From assembly GCA_944472155.2 (NCBI GenBank), contig OX235273.1, positions 33,763,204-33,827,203 of the forward strand: a stretch of DNA of 64,000 nt. The letters run 5' to 3'. The notes beneath the pieces are model-generated. The model was not told where the DNA came from and did no database searches. It saw only the letters and a list, made by a program, of their open reading frames with translations. The number at the start of each line of letters is the position of its first letter. The first letter of the stretch is position 1. This document shows, in pieces, positions 1-10,927 of this stretch. Source of the DNA: Trichobilharzia szidati. Lineage: Eukaryota > Platyhelminthes > Trematoda > Strigeidida > Schistosomatidae. A program made the position numbers and the translations under genes.

Positions 1-499
1 AAATAAATTATAAATTTATTTTAATAGTTTGTACCCACTGCTCATCATCCCGAACAGTAATTGTGCTCGAGTTAGTAAATCTTATTTACCTATAACTCTG
101 GTATTTTCCTCCCTTTAGTTCAGCCACGTGAGTCATGTTTTGTTCTACTGTTTCCTCTGTTTTTGTAATTTAGAAGTTCTCATTTAACAAGCAGAAATAT
201 TTAAACTGACTTATTTTCCAGCATCTTTTTGTTGTACAGTAACGAACCCTAAAGACCTTCGTACTAGCACCTACTTTAACATTCAACTTTAACCCAAGAA
301 ATTTGACTTCTGATTACTAGTATGTACACCGCATATCTTTGTAGGTGAAGTGGAACCATATTTTGTTGATTATATATATCAGTGAATGGTTCGCATTGAA
401 ATTTCATTTGGAAGAATGACAATAACGGAGTCTATTTTCAAACCTTCAACCTGGGTAAAAATGTTGTTGTTAATCTTAACTTGTACGTTCTTCATACGT
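1..499. other. Intergenic, no gene seen
   Basis: AT-rich DNA with no ORF or repeat I can recognise before the SINE that begins near 500. Confidence 0.5.
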
Positions 500-670
500 G
501 CGTCGGTGGCACAGCGGTAGAATGTTTGCTAACCACACATGCGGTCCAGTGTTCGATCCCTGGCCAACGCACTCCTTAACTCGCTAAGCCAGTAATAAGA
601 TTGGTAAAGATTGAAGGTTGGACATGAGTCTATCAACCGCATCCTGTAAAATTAAACACAATTGCTACCG
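500..670 (+). repeat. tRNA-derived SINE, type 1 (diverged copy)
   Basis: The head has a polymerase III A-box-like stretch (TGGCACAGCGGTAG) and a B-box (GTGTTCGATCCC). A GCGTCGG acceptor-like 5' strand is mostly complementary to the 3' end of the head. The body matches the better-kept copy at 57469-57690, including the 'ctcgctaagccagtaat' segment just after the head. Many substitutions suggest an old insertion. It is not a functional tRNA gene, because the head runs straight into SINE body. Confidence 0.75.
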
Positions 671-1865
671 ATGAATGAAATAGATTTTCTCAAACAATTT
701 GCTCCGAAGACCAAAAGTGTCACCTTGGTGAACAAAATAAGGTCACCACTCAATGTAGCTTCAATGCAGCTTAGATCTTTTGATAACTGCCTCAGAGGGT
801 TTAATTCGAACTATAGACAACTCAAACGCCGGGTTTTATATCGAGAAGAGCTGTACATGGATCTTTAAATACTCACAGCTGTATTCCACTTAAATCTATC
901 AATCTGACTGATCCCAATTTCACGTTTGAAAGACTGGATATCTCATTCATTCATTCAAACGAACCAGTGAGTGTGAAATAAAGAGTTTACATGAATTCAG
1001 CTGTCAGTGGAACGCTAAAGAGGCTGATTCCTACCGAGAAATATAATAAAAGAAATCTGTAAATCCCAGTCAGTTTCACTTACAAAGGATACCAACTTTA
1101 CTAAGCAAAATATGTCTTCGTCTTAGGTATCCCTCATTGATATTCCAAAATATATACGTGTTTTTTTGGTTTTCTGTAGACATTGAAGGCCTTCGTTACG
1201 CAAAGAATTCATGACCACTCAAACCAACTAGAGTAGTAATCAGCTAGTGCTGATTACTTCTCTTTATCAGTATAAATAGTTTTGATAAATATGGACTCAG
1301 ACATCTTCCTCTCATTCGCATGTAGTGATGATTACGCCCCATATACTGAAAAAATAAGCTAAACTAAATATTTGGTAAGTCGATGAGGATGGATAAGAGT
1401 TAATCTTCAAACATAATGGTTAAAGCGTAATACTACTGAGTTAATCTCCAAACAGGTTACATAACTGACCGACGGCAGTGATTGCACCTTTTAAATGTCG
1501 CACTTTGCTAGCTTGTACCTGCTTTAAATATATTGAGTGTGGCGTTTGACATGATTAGCAGTTAGTGTATTCACATTACAACATCTAGCTAAGATAAATC
1601 CGGATACTCATATCATCTGACTTACGAAGTGATATGCCGGGTGGTCCCTTGCAGGCAAGTTGACACGCATACTTGGATGTGCAACGCCTTTCGTTGTTAT
1701 GTTCTTTGAGACGTAGTGGGGGAAGTGTCAATATATTACAAGTTGATACGTCGTGCTATATACATCATAAATCTTACTATTCTATAGTTTGGTTTGTAAC
1801 GACAATGGTTGGGGTCGCGCTAAATCACGAATTGGTAGAAGTTAGAATTCATGAGCCATTGAATC
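671..1865. other. Intergenic, no gene seen
   Basis: Short open frames only. The 68-codon frame at 662-868 starts in SINE tail and has no recognisable domain. Confidence 0.45.
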
Positions 1866-2049
1866 GGGTCCTAGTGGCTGAATGGTATACGAGCTTGCCT
1901 TGTAACCGGAAGGTCCTGGGTTCGAATCCCAGTGGGTGCATACTGCCGATGATTCCCAAAACAAGGATGGAACAGCAGCTGTCCAGTACTCCCTGGTTTT
2001 CAATGGTTCTCTAACTGATATCAGTCCGTGATCAACTCGTAATATCATA
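1866..2049 (+). repeat. Smalpha-like SINE with hammerhead-derived body
   Basis: The head resembles a tRNA-Thr(UGU): A-box region AGTGGCTGAATGGTATACGA, anticodon loop CTTGTAA, B-box GGTTCGAATCC. Next comes a segment laid out like a hammerhead ribozyme: a CUGAUGA-like core (here CCGATGA), a TTCCC...GGA-like stem II, a GAAA-like box (here GGAAC) and a GCTGTC cleavage site. The tail reads to 'gatcaactcgtaatatcat'. The core changes make catalysis unlikely. The same element recurs at least eight times in the window, whole or in part. Confidence 0.8.
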
Positions 2050-4382
2050 AATCTTAGCATTTCTCATACAAACAGGTGTCATGAATAGATCGAACGATTT
2101 GAGAAGAAGGAATTATTTTCAGAATAATAAGATCTCATGTCTTTCAGACACAAATAATCTATTAAAGATAATCACAATTAATTGAACATTACAACCATCG
2201 TATCAAATAAATTCCTATTTCCCATGGACTGCATTGCTGTAACACTTGACTCAGTCCTTATTATTTGTCTTTAATTTTGTTTTCTCTGTTATTTTATGAC
2301 TTCTATTTGCTGTTTTGTGACAGTGTTGATAATAAGTTGTCTAGCGACTACAATTTTGTTTTAATGATGGCATGGTTATTCGGTGTAGTGATGTCTTAGC
2401 CTTGAGCTGTGTGCGTGAAACACTCTGCTTTGTCAGACTCTTGCAGAAATATGTCTGATCCAGGATAAGCAGAAGAATGTGGCATCACACCGAAGAAAAG
2501 TGTCATTGAGGATTTTCTCGTGGAGAAAAGTAAGAAAACGGTTATTTCATGCCTTATGATAAACTCGAAATTAATGACTAGTTGTGTGTTGTATGGTTCC
2601 GCTTTATCCAATCACTCTCATGCATTTCCTTTCAATAACTGTCATCAATCAAGTGGACATTCTCAATATCAGTTGTTTAGCTATTACCAATGAAAAATTC
2701 CATCAAGAGTTGTAAATCACGTTTATTTCACTTAGGCATAATGAAAACGAACAAAATTTAATCTTAAATTCAAAAGTCGAAACAGTATTACCAGAAGTGA
2801 AATGAACAACTGTTATTAAGCAGGAACATTAAAAGTTAGTTCAACAAATAAACAGGAAAAAATCAATGACACTGGATAATCAGTTTCGATAAGAAGAAGA
2901 TTAATAATTTTGTTTGTGTTCCGAATAGAATTCACTTCTATCAGCTAAAAAAAGGGAGAATATTTTATAAGTTATTGGGGAGAACTGAATGCACTTTGTT
3001 TGGATAGAAATACAGAAACGAATATCACAATCTGGAATTCCTAACAACTTTCACTTTTCTCATTTAGTAATCTTCAAATCGTCATTTACGTATTTAGGAA
3101 AATCAACAGATTGAGAAAAGAAATACGTTCCAAGACGATGATGTGGATCGAATTGCAAAGGAAAATAATTCTTCGATCAGCCTGCTGTTTTCTCTTATTA
3201 AGATAGTCATTTGCAGTAAATTAAATTAAAGGATTCTTAAAGAAGGTGTTTTCGTGATTCTCTCCGTGCATGCACATCTAATCTATTATTTTTGTGTCCC
3301 TCGGGCAGTATTCTGAAATCAACGAACACATTTCACTGGCCAAAAGTCGATTAGCTGATACAAGCAGAATAAGTGCAGCGTTAGAAGTGAATGAGATTTG
3401 CTCAGAGAAATAGAAGACATTTTTTCTGAGAATTCTCTGATTTGTGATATTTGGTGATTCGCGTTACACCAGAACATTAGTGAAGTTAGTACTGAAGATA
3501 TGAGTTCGTTTAGAAAAAAGATTATCTATTGTGGTTATATTCTCACTATCTGGAAAATGCAGGCTAATTTTCTGAAACGTATGAGGAAGCATTCGACAAA
3601 TGTCGTTTGGTAGACGATTAAATATGGAAAACGATGTCAGAATTCGTAATGGAAAGCAACTTCATTTTCGCTTCTATTATCTACTTGTTTATTTCGCAGT
3701 TTATTAAATCAAACGATTCTACTAGGGATTATTCCCTCAAATCTCTCCGGAATTCAGTGAGACATCCTCTCTGCAGTGAAAAAAGTGACCAGCGTTTCAC
3801 ATTTGATCACTGATGTTATATCATATGACACGTTAACTGTGTGCTGATGTCACTAACTCTGGTAATCCGGTATTCACGAGTATCAGAGGATATCAAGCGA
3901 ATTTATCTCCATAATGAGCTACTGACCCTTTTCATTAGAAAATGAACTTCTTGAAGCCTAAGACATATACTGTTGATAAGTGACAACAAGTGAGAAAACC
4001 TATAAACCACAGTTCACATGCAAAATAAATATTGTATTTAAAAGTTATGCAATGCTATTTAACTGTGAAAAACGCGGTCACCATGGACAACCTGTTAATT
4101 AATGCTGGTAAGAATTTTTCGAAGGTACTTAAGCTGGATCGTACATAAACCTGACTATATTCAGGCCTCGGCATATTTGAAGAAAGACGGATGACGATTC
4201 AAGGATGAGAGTGAATAAATGATCAAACAAGTGCATAGGCAATCCACCCGTGAATACGTTGCGACCAAGTTTTTCATTGAGATTATCAAAAACTTAATTA
4301 ACTAGCGTTATTCACATACACTTCTATTGCAATTTCACATATCCTGTTTATTTGGATCACACATAGTCCTACAGGAAGCCAA
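2050..4382. other. Intergenic, no gene seen
   Basis: About 2.3 kb of AT-rich sequence. I found no coding frame, domain or repeat match I can support. Confidence 0.4.
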
Positions 4383-4540
4383 TTGCGAGCTTGGGTAGAT
4401 CAATTGAAACGTCTCTGACTGCAACACAGGGTGACGCCAGTTTGAATTGCAGGAGAGGTACGAGTTCCTTAAATGTTACAGATACGCCTTGCTGATCAGT
4501 GCCAACTAGCACGAAACCTAGATTGAAGGCTTCGTGATGA
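4383..4540 (-). repeat. Dispersed short repeat, type 3
   Basis: Reverse complement of the family at 57748-57905. Shared landmarks are 'cgccttgctgatcagtgcc' and 'aactagcacgaaacctag', read on the plus strand here. The 4369-4575 minus-strand frame is a shadow of this repeat. Confidence 0.55.
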
Positions 4541-5899
4541 CTGGATTGAACCATCTGGTATTGAGTTTCAACCACAAATATTTCGAATTATTATTTCGTG
4601 TGGTATTTTTCGGCAGATGGACGGACAAAACAGCAAGTGATCTAAGAAGATTCACGTAGTATATTCCACAAGTGTTACCACCTTCTGTGTGGTTAAATGT
4701 CAATTACTTAAAATTATTCGCATCCTCCTATACGTGTCAAGGCAAAAGATCATGGCGTACTACCTCACTCTCTAGTCATAGAGAATAAAACCAATGTGAG
4801 AAAATGATACCAATGTTACTAAATTGACGATCAACCTACCATATCAGTATTATTTGAAATCAACGCGACAAGTTATATCTGGAATTGAAGGAGACTATGG
4901 ATCAGTACGTGAAAACGATATGCAGGAATATATGACTTGATGAAACTGACACTGATTCAACACTGCAAAAAAAGATATTTGAAGCACTCTGTTCAAAATA
5001 AAACTGTTAATGATTACATGAATTTGGGTGGACCTTTCTCTGTCGCCCTGGGTGTGCCTGTTTGATATTATCACTCAGATGGAAACTGACATCATAGAAA
5101 GCTTTGTATGTATGTCTGATTTTCGAAGAAACATTTTGACTTCTTCTCTAACTTGAAAGTTTTATTATGGGATATGCATAAATAAAAGTGAGGTGTATCC
5201 TTTCTGTCGTCATTTAACTCGTAAGTGAATCAATAATGTTGCTAACAATTTGAAGAGCTCATCCATTCCCTGAATTATTATTGTAGGTCGAATTTCTGTA
5301 GGATAACACGATCTGTCTACCTTAATTTCACCGAATCAACAACCGCGAGATTGGAGTTTGCTCACTAAAATAATCCATTGAGAGTCACACAGAAAAGATG
5401 TTTCAGTATAAAATGCAAGACACTGAGTGATGATATCATCAACCCCAAAGTCGACTTATTTTCTTTAAATGGGAATCAGAAACTATCTGTACCTATTTGT
5501 CTTATATGTAACAATGAACAAAATAGACATTTAACACAAGTTAGTTCAGTATCATTGAGGCAAATTTATTTTAATTTTTACATTTAATGTAGAATTTCGA
5601 GAATATAAATGTTTAATTCTATTTGACATAAGCCCAAGGGAGCTTAGATATCAGTATTCAGAAGAAATCATTTCATTGTAATAGAATTTCAGATACAGCT
5701 ACTTCATTTGATGAAAAAAAAGTTGGCACATCTTAGAAAATTTAATGAAAAGCGTCAAAATGAACTTCTTATGAATATCTGACGTGTATGACCACATGCG
5801 TTTTGGTATAATTTCCATGTGAAATGCTTATTCGATGTGTTCAGCACCATGTCAGCGTGGAAAATATATAACGATAATTCGCAAAATTCCACTCTGAAA
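4541..5899. other. Intergenic, no gene seen
   Basis: Only short frames, for example 5378-5587 with 69 codons and no recognisable domain. Confidence 0.4.
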
Positions 5900-7340
5900 A
5901 TAATCTCAGCTTCCATTGATTCTTCTCATGCGTTCGGTTTTATCAGTAACACGTGTCACCTGATTCTAGATTGACGCTAATATTCACTGTGTGATAAATT
6001 CATAATAAACAGTAATATTATGATATCAGAAACTGAGGCAAATACTTAAAATGATATTCATACTATTCATGCAATGTTACGTTAATATCAGAGATGGTAA
6101 GAGGAGAATGGACGAAATTTGTCATTCTTACTGACTAACATTGCAGAAACGATCGAGAATAACTCTGACACGTGAGGCAAAGAACAACATTTCCAGAAAT
6201 ACTCTTTTGAATGAAATCCACAACATGTCATTAGATCGAAATATCCTCAGACTCTCCCACATTCAACTATCAGCAGAAAGCGTTGGATTCTTATCTGCAG
6301 TAATTCAACGCCACCCATGTTTGGAATATTCCTTTTTATTCACGAGAGAAAATGCTAACGGTTATTGTTTATTTAGCTAATTTGGTTTTACAGTACTCAT
6401 TTCGTAGGTGAGACCGCCTTGTACGGTACGGCTGCATAACGGCACTGTTCAGGTGACTTCGAAATGCCATTATTATTATTATCTATTTAATAATATCACA
6501 CATCGAATCGCATATAACTGTCTCTTTGCTGCCATTGAGACAACTTGGGACTGCGAGTCGCTCGAGGGTGTTTTAATAGCATCTACTGGTTCATTGCGTT
6601 CTACCTAGCATACTTGAATTTCCCAATACTGGAGGCAGTTAACTTGAGCATTCTTATATCGGTCGTATCGAGCGAATCACACATTCCGAACTGAATACAT
6701 TAACTGGCGAGTGAAAGCAAGTGAATTCCACATTCATGTGGGTCATTTACAATGAATATAATGGGACTGAAACATTCCTGAAGAAACAAACTGTAGACTG
6801 CAGGAAGCTTATTTTAAAATATCACGAGTAGCTGTGTCTTCCACACCCAATTTTCATCAATAAACTGGAATGATTCACCAAGTCAAATATCGAAAGGAAA
6901 GAACGATAGTCGCTTTAGCGAACGAAGCTTCACAAGTGAGTGAACACAGAGTTCACGAAAACATTCTCAAATTTAGAGAGTACGTTGCAGGCAATGCCTA
7001 CACCTCAAGATTAAAGGATAAAAATATCTCTAATGCAAAAAACATTCTAAATTTCTGGTCAATAAAAACAGAAAAACATCTGAGATACGCACGCCTAATG
7101 CAAACATGTTTTGACAACTCCAAACAAAATGCTTACTACGATAAACAACACTACAAAACATAAGCCGAAGTAAACAACATCAACTGTTGAGAAAACAAAA
7201 ACAAATAAATCAGTCAGAACTCACAACGATGTAAAGTCAATTGCTTAGCTGCGTGGATTTGAAATTATTCTATTAATAGCAACATATTCATTGAGAAAAT
7301 GAGTGATGGAGTGAAACCTAGATATAATTTGATATTGTAA
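5900..7340 (+). repeat. Diverged copy of the 18.55-20.25 kb sequence
   Basis: Several blocks align by eye and in order with 18550-20250, in the same orientation. Examples are the 'aaatttgtcattcttactga' block (6116 here, 18616 there), the 'aaatttagagagtac' block, and the 'agctgcgtgg' block before 7260. The later part of the partner lies in the left arm of the large inverted repeat, so this is a third, more diverged relative of the arms. A PLE end sits immediately downstream. Confidence 0.6.
6870..7163 (+). CDS. Unidentified 97-codon ORF in repeat
   Basis: Lysine/asparagine-rich open frame beginning MIHQVKYRKERT, inside the repeat above. The matching positions near 19.8-20.1 kb and in the right arm carry stops, so the frame is not conserved among copies. 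I recognise no domain. It is most likely a chance open frame, or a remnant of an unknown repeat-encoded protein. Confidence 0.15.
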   Translation: MIHQVKYRKERTIVALANEASQVSEHRVHENILKFREYVAGNAYTSRLKDKNISNAKNILNFWSIKTEKHLRYARLMQTCFDNSKQNAYYDKQHYKT

Positions 7341-7384
7341 TCATCAGTCATAAGTCTTGTTCTTCTACCTCAATTTTAAATCGA

Positions 7385-8147
7385 ATGAATGAAGTCCAGA
7401 ATAGCATATCACTTACATCTGTAGAAGAGGAAGATAACTGTTTATCTTTCCTAGACATATTTCTTAGTCGACGGCTTGATGGGTCAATAAAAGGATCTAT
7501 TTATAGAAAACCTACCTGGACAGGACAGTATCTTAATTACCACAGTTTCTGCCCTGTTCGGTACAAAAGAGCCTCAGTAAGGTGCCTCTTCAGTAGAATA
7601 CAACGAATATGCACTGAAGACACACTTGATGCGGAAGAAAGAAAGTTGACACAAACTCTGGTTGATAACAATTATCCAGACAAGTTCATTAGGAGATACA
7701 AAGTAGTCAGAACACGAAGACCCACTCTCCAACTCGCCCCTAAGAAAGACGTGTACATCAAGCTACCCTATATGGGGCATCAAAGCAGCTTGATAACTAG
7801 ACAAAACTGAACGCTGCTGTCAAAAAGACTTTTATGCAGTCAATATCATAATAATAGAGAATGTAAAGCCAATATATCTATCTAAGCCCTTAGAACATGC
7901 GAAAAATGACGCCACATCCCACTGTATTTACCAATTTGAATGTACGTGTGGACACACATACATAGGGAGGACTCATCGATCTCTGCAAGTAAGGGCTTCA
8001 GAGCATATTCCTAAATGGCTCCAGAAACAAATGGAATCTTCAGAACCTATTAACGGTGAGAACAGGAGACCTAGCTCTTCTATTGCGAAACATATTATAG
8101 AGACAGGACATAAAATTGACGTCAGCAGATCTGTTACAGTCAATTGA
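7385..8147 (+). mobile_element. Penelope-like element, 3' part (RT end and GIY-YIG)
   Basis: The frame at 7385-7810 encodes the region after the RT palm of a PLE. It contains LSFLDIFLSRRLDGSIKGSI, then YRKPTWTGQYLNYHSFCP and an IRRYK-like end, all typical of schistosome PLEs. A second stretch, from about 7909 to the stop at 8147, encodes the GIY-YIG nuclease: CTCGHTYIGRTHRSLQVRAS, then SSSIAKHIIETGHKIDV. The two parts are in different frames and the RT palm and N-terminal domain are missing, so the copy is dead and truncated at its 5' end. PLEs copy themselves by target-primed reverse transcription, with the GIY-YIG domain cutting the target. Confidence 0.85.
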
Positions 8148-10077
8148 TTCGGTTATGTATACGCCTAGAACTGACGATTTCTCAGTTTATAGCCACTGAT
8201 ATCATAGTGAGAAGGATGCATACCCCCCTCTAGTCATTTGGCAAACAAGAACAAATCATCCTTCCTGCCTTATTTGAATTCCAGGGAATAGTAGTGAAAT
8301 GAGCTGTCATGAAATATTTTTATCTGTACTTACCTTCAAGGACACTTTAATACAAGAGCAGGAGGTGTTAGAGTGAATCACATCTTTGTAAGCTGGCACA
8401 GAAGTACTGGAGAGGTGGTCAGGCTTTCTGTGTGGAAATGAATTTGAATCTATATACTCAGTGCTATAATACACATATGTTCGCCCCTAGGTGAATTCTG
8501 TGCGGATTGAAATGCATTGAAATAGTGCTAGCCTCTTCACAAGCAGTAGGATAGTATTGTCCGAATCGAAAATTGCTCTTAATCCCATGTAACTGCATAG
8601 TTCAGCGAGGTGATAGGTGGCATACAAGCTGTTCATGCACACGACGTTAAACTCACCTCTGAGGCTGTGTAATCTTGTAGGAACAAGTTATTTTCCCCCA
8701 TAAACAAATGAATCATCCCGAAACTGGGTGGAATATCCACAACGACACTTAGTAATGATTAGGCTTTCAGTGATTTGCTGTGAGGAGGACGCAATTATTT
8801 ATTCTTTGTAACTAAATTGTACTGTGGGAAACAAATCGATCTTGCATAGCATGTGAAAATGAAATAAATGAAAGATGTTCTGACAGTTACAAGAGTGGTC
8901 AATGTCGAGACTAAACTGTTAGAATAAAAAATACATAAGAATTACAATGATTCTGTAAGTGTCAATCAGTGTGTGTCTGAGCGACAGCGAGTGAGCAAGA
9001 GAATCAGCATGCCAGCGATGGACAACAGGAGAGAGAGCGAGGGAAGGAGATGTGGATCGTTTGAACCTCATTGAAAGTGTGAGTCTGCAGAGAATTCAGT
9101 GTGTCAGTGACTTCATCTTGTATGTGAATCAACGTATGTATAGGTGCACATATCCTTATGTGCATGTGCATGTGTATGTGTGTTTGTATGTACATTTATT
9201 ATATATCTATCTTTCTATACATATGCATAAGCGTAGGCTATTTAAATAAACAGGATATTTCCTACTCTTTTCTAGTTAGTTAGTTAGTTAGTGGATCTTA
9301 ATCGGTGGTAGAATCGGTCCGAAGTGAGTGAGTACTAGTCACATTCGGTTTTATAGGCAGGATGACAAGACACGAGGAAGAAGAGAGATTCTATGTGGTG
9401 GAAATTAGTCGTGTGGTAGGAGAATAGTGAGCGAAATTCACACCAGAGAACAGGAATTCGAGAAGATCGAAATACAACTACCCTTTAAATACAATTTTCA
9501 TTCATCCATTCTCGCATTCATTCATTCATTCAAAAATATCATTAACAATAACAATAACGATAATAATCAGACAGCAGGCCTGGTAATACTGCGTTAATTA
9601 ATTAATTGATCAATTAACTAATTAATTAATTAATCAGTTGATTAATCAATTAAGAGAACTAGAATTAGACATTTTCACCTGAATGAGAAGAAGAGAGTGA
9701 CAGAGGAGAGAGGGAGAGGGAGAGAGAGAGACGGGGCGGGCCGGAAAACAAGTGTACCGGTAAATAATTCCCCAAATGTTTTGACCACAGCAATCATCAC
9801 TGAACATTGGATGCTGACTGTGACTGTTCAAGTCGACGACTTGTTTATCTGAAGGCTTCCGGTGAAGCATCCATCCACGCCATTTGGTACTCCGTCGTGT
9901 CACCTTCATGCACGATCCCTAGCCAGCCAGCCAGCCAGCCAGCTAAGCAATCATCTCGCACTCAGATTTCGTCCCGAAATGTATCTCGTAATTTGGACGA
10001 TCCACCCATTGGGGTGTTTTGCTTTGTCTTCGGTCCACGCGGAACGAATACTATGAAAGTTGTGGGTATTAGATCTT
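8148..10077. other. Intergenic, simple-sequence rich
   Basis: No gene seen. It contains a (TTAG)n run near 9277-9292, an alternating TTAA/ATTAATTAATC stretch around 9590-9655, a GA-rich purine run near 9700-9735 and (CCAG)n near 9921-9943. Small frames here are low-complexity shadows. Confidence 0.5.
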
Positions 10078-10591
10078 AATAATAATAATAATAATTTACT
10101 TTATTCCAAAAACAGTACTTGTGGTACAGAATGGAATTTTCAGCATTAATCACAATATTGCATCTAATTTCCTCAAATTATAAATAAAATTAATCACAAA
10201 GAAAATTTTTCTACATTTACAATACGGTTAATATAAAAATAAATAAATAAAAAATAAAAAAAAAACATGCAGCATATAAAATGGAAATAATAATAATGAT
10301 AGCAGCTAAGGTTATGATAATAATAATAATAATACAAGTGAAAATTGCCGTCGGCTTGTTTCACACAGTATTGTCGATGCGGTATACGAGTCCTTGCATG
10401 ATTAAAAATATTGAATTTGATGTTCTCTTTACATGATATGGTGAGGGGAAAAACAAAGATTACAGCAGTCATAGAGATAAGTTGGTGTTTGCAGTTATGA
10501 AAGTGAGAACAAGAAGCAACAGGACCATAAATATAATAGAAATAATAAAAGTAAAACTTGAAGGTATTTAAGGATGGATGGAGAAGATTGT

Positions 10592-10927
10592 TTATTTACT
10601 AGATGAAAAAAGGTTAGTCAATTCTTGCCTGACGCTATTTTCATCACATAAAATACGTGCAAAGTATGGTATCATAGAAATTTTATACTTAGACGTGCGA
10701 GCATACAGTTTTCTGAAGTTACTTCTCGTTCTACCTGAGGAGATGCAAGGTGAAAGCTGACGGTGAAGTGGATGCTCCAAGTCAGACAAAATCCCTTTGG
10801 CAAATATACTGCACGAAGTCAAATGCCTATCGACAACGACGTTAACTATGTAGTCCACTGGGACACCACTCACTCTGCTGACAGTCTTCAGCATTCTATG
10901 AATTGTGACAAAGTCCCTTTTAAGCAA
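10592..10927 (-). pseudogene. Displaced C-terminus of the CR1-like RT
   Basis: Frame containing LLKRDFVTIHRMLKTVSRV and KLYARTSKYKISMIPYFAR. Copy 2 encodes the equivalent at 28735-29028 (RKLYARTGKYKNSTIPYLAR), where it follows the ILPI...LYCPPLVFPG segment directly. In copy 1 a SINE of about 100 bp separates these parts and shifts the frame, so the 870-codon frame ends without its proper tail. Confidence 0.8.

Noticed and set aside
1866..1940. tRNA-Thr gene
   Set aside because: The anticodon stem is mismatched and the hammerhead-derived SINE body follows directly; it is a SINE head.
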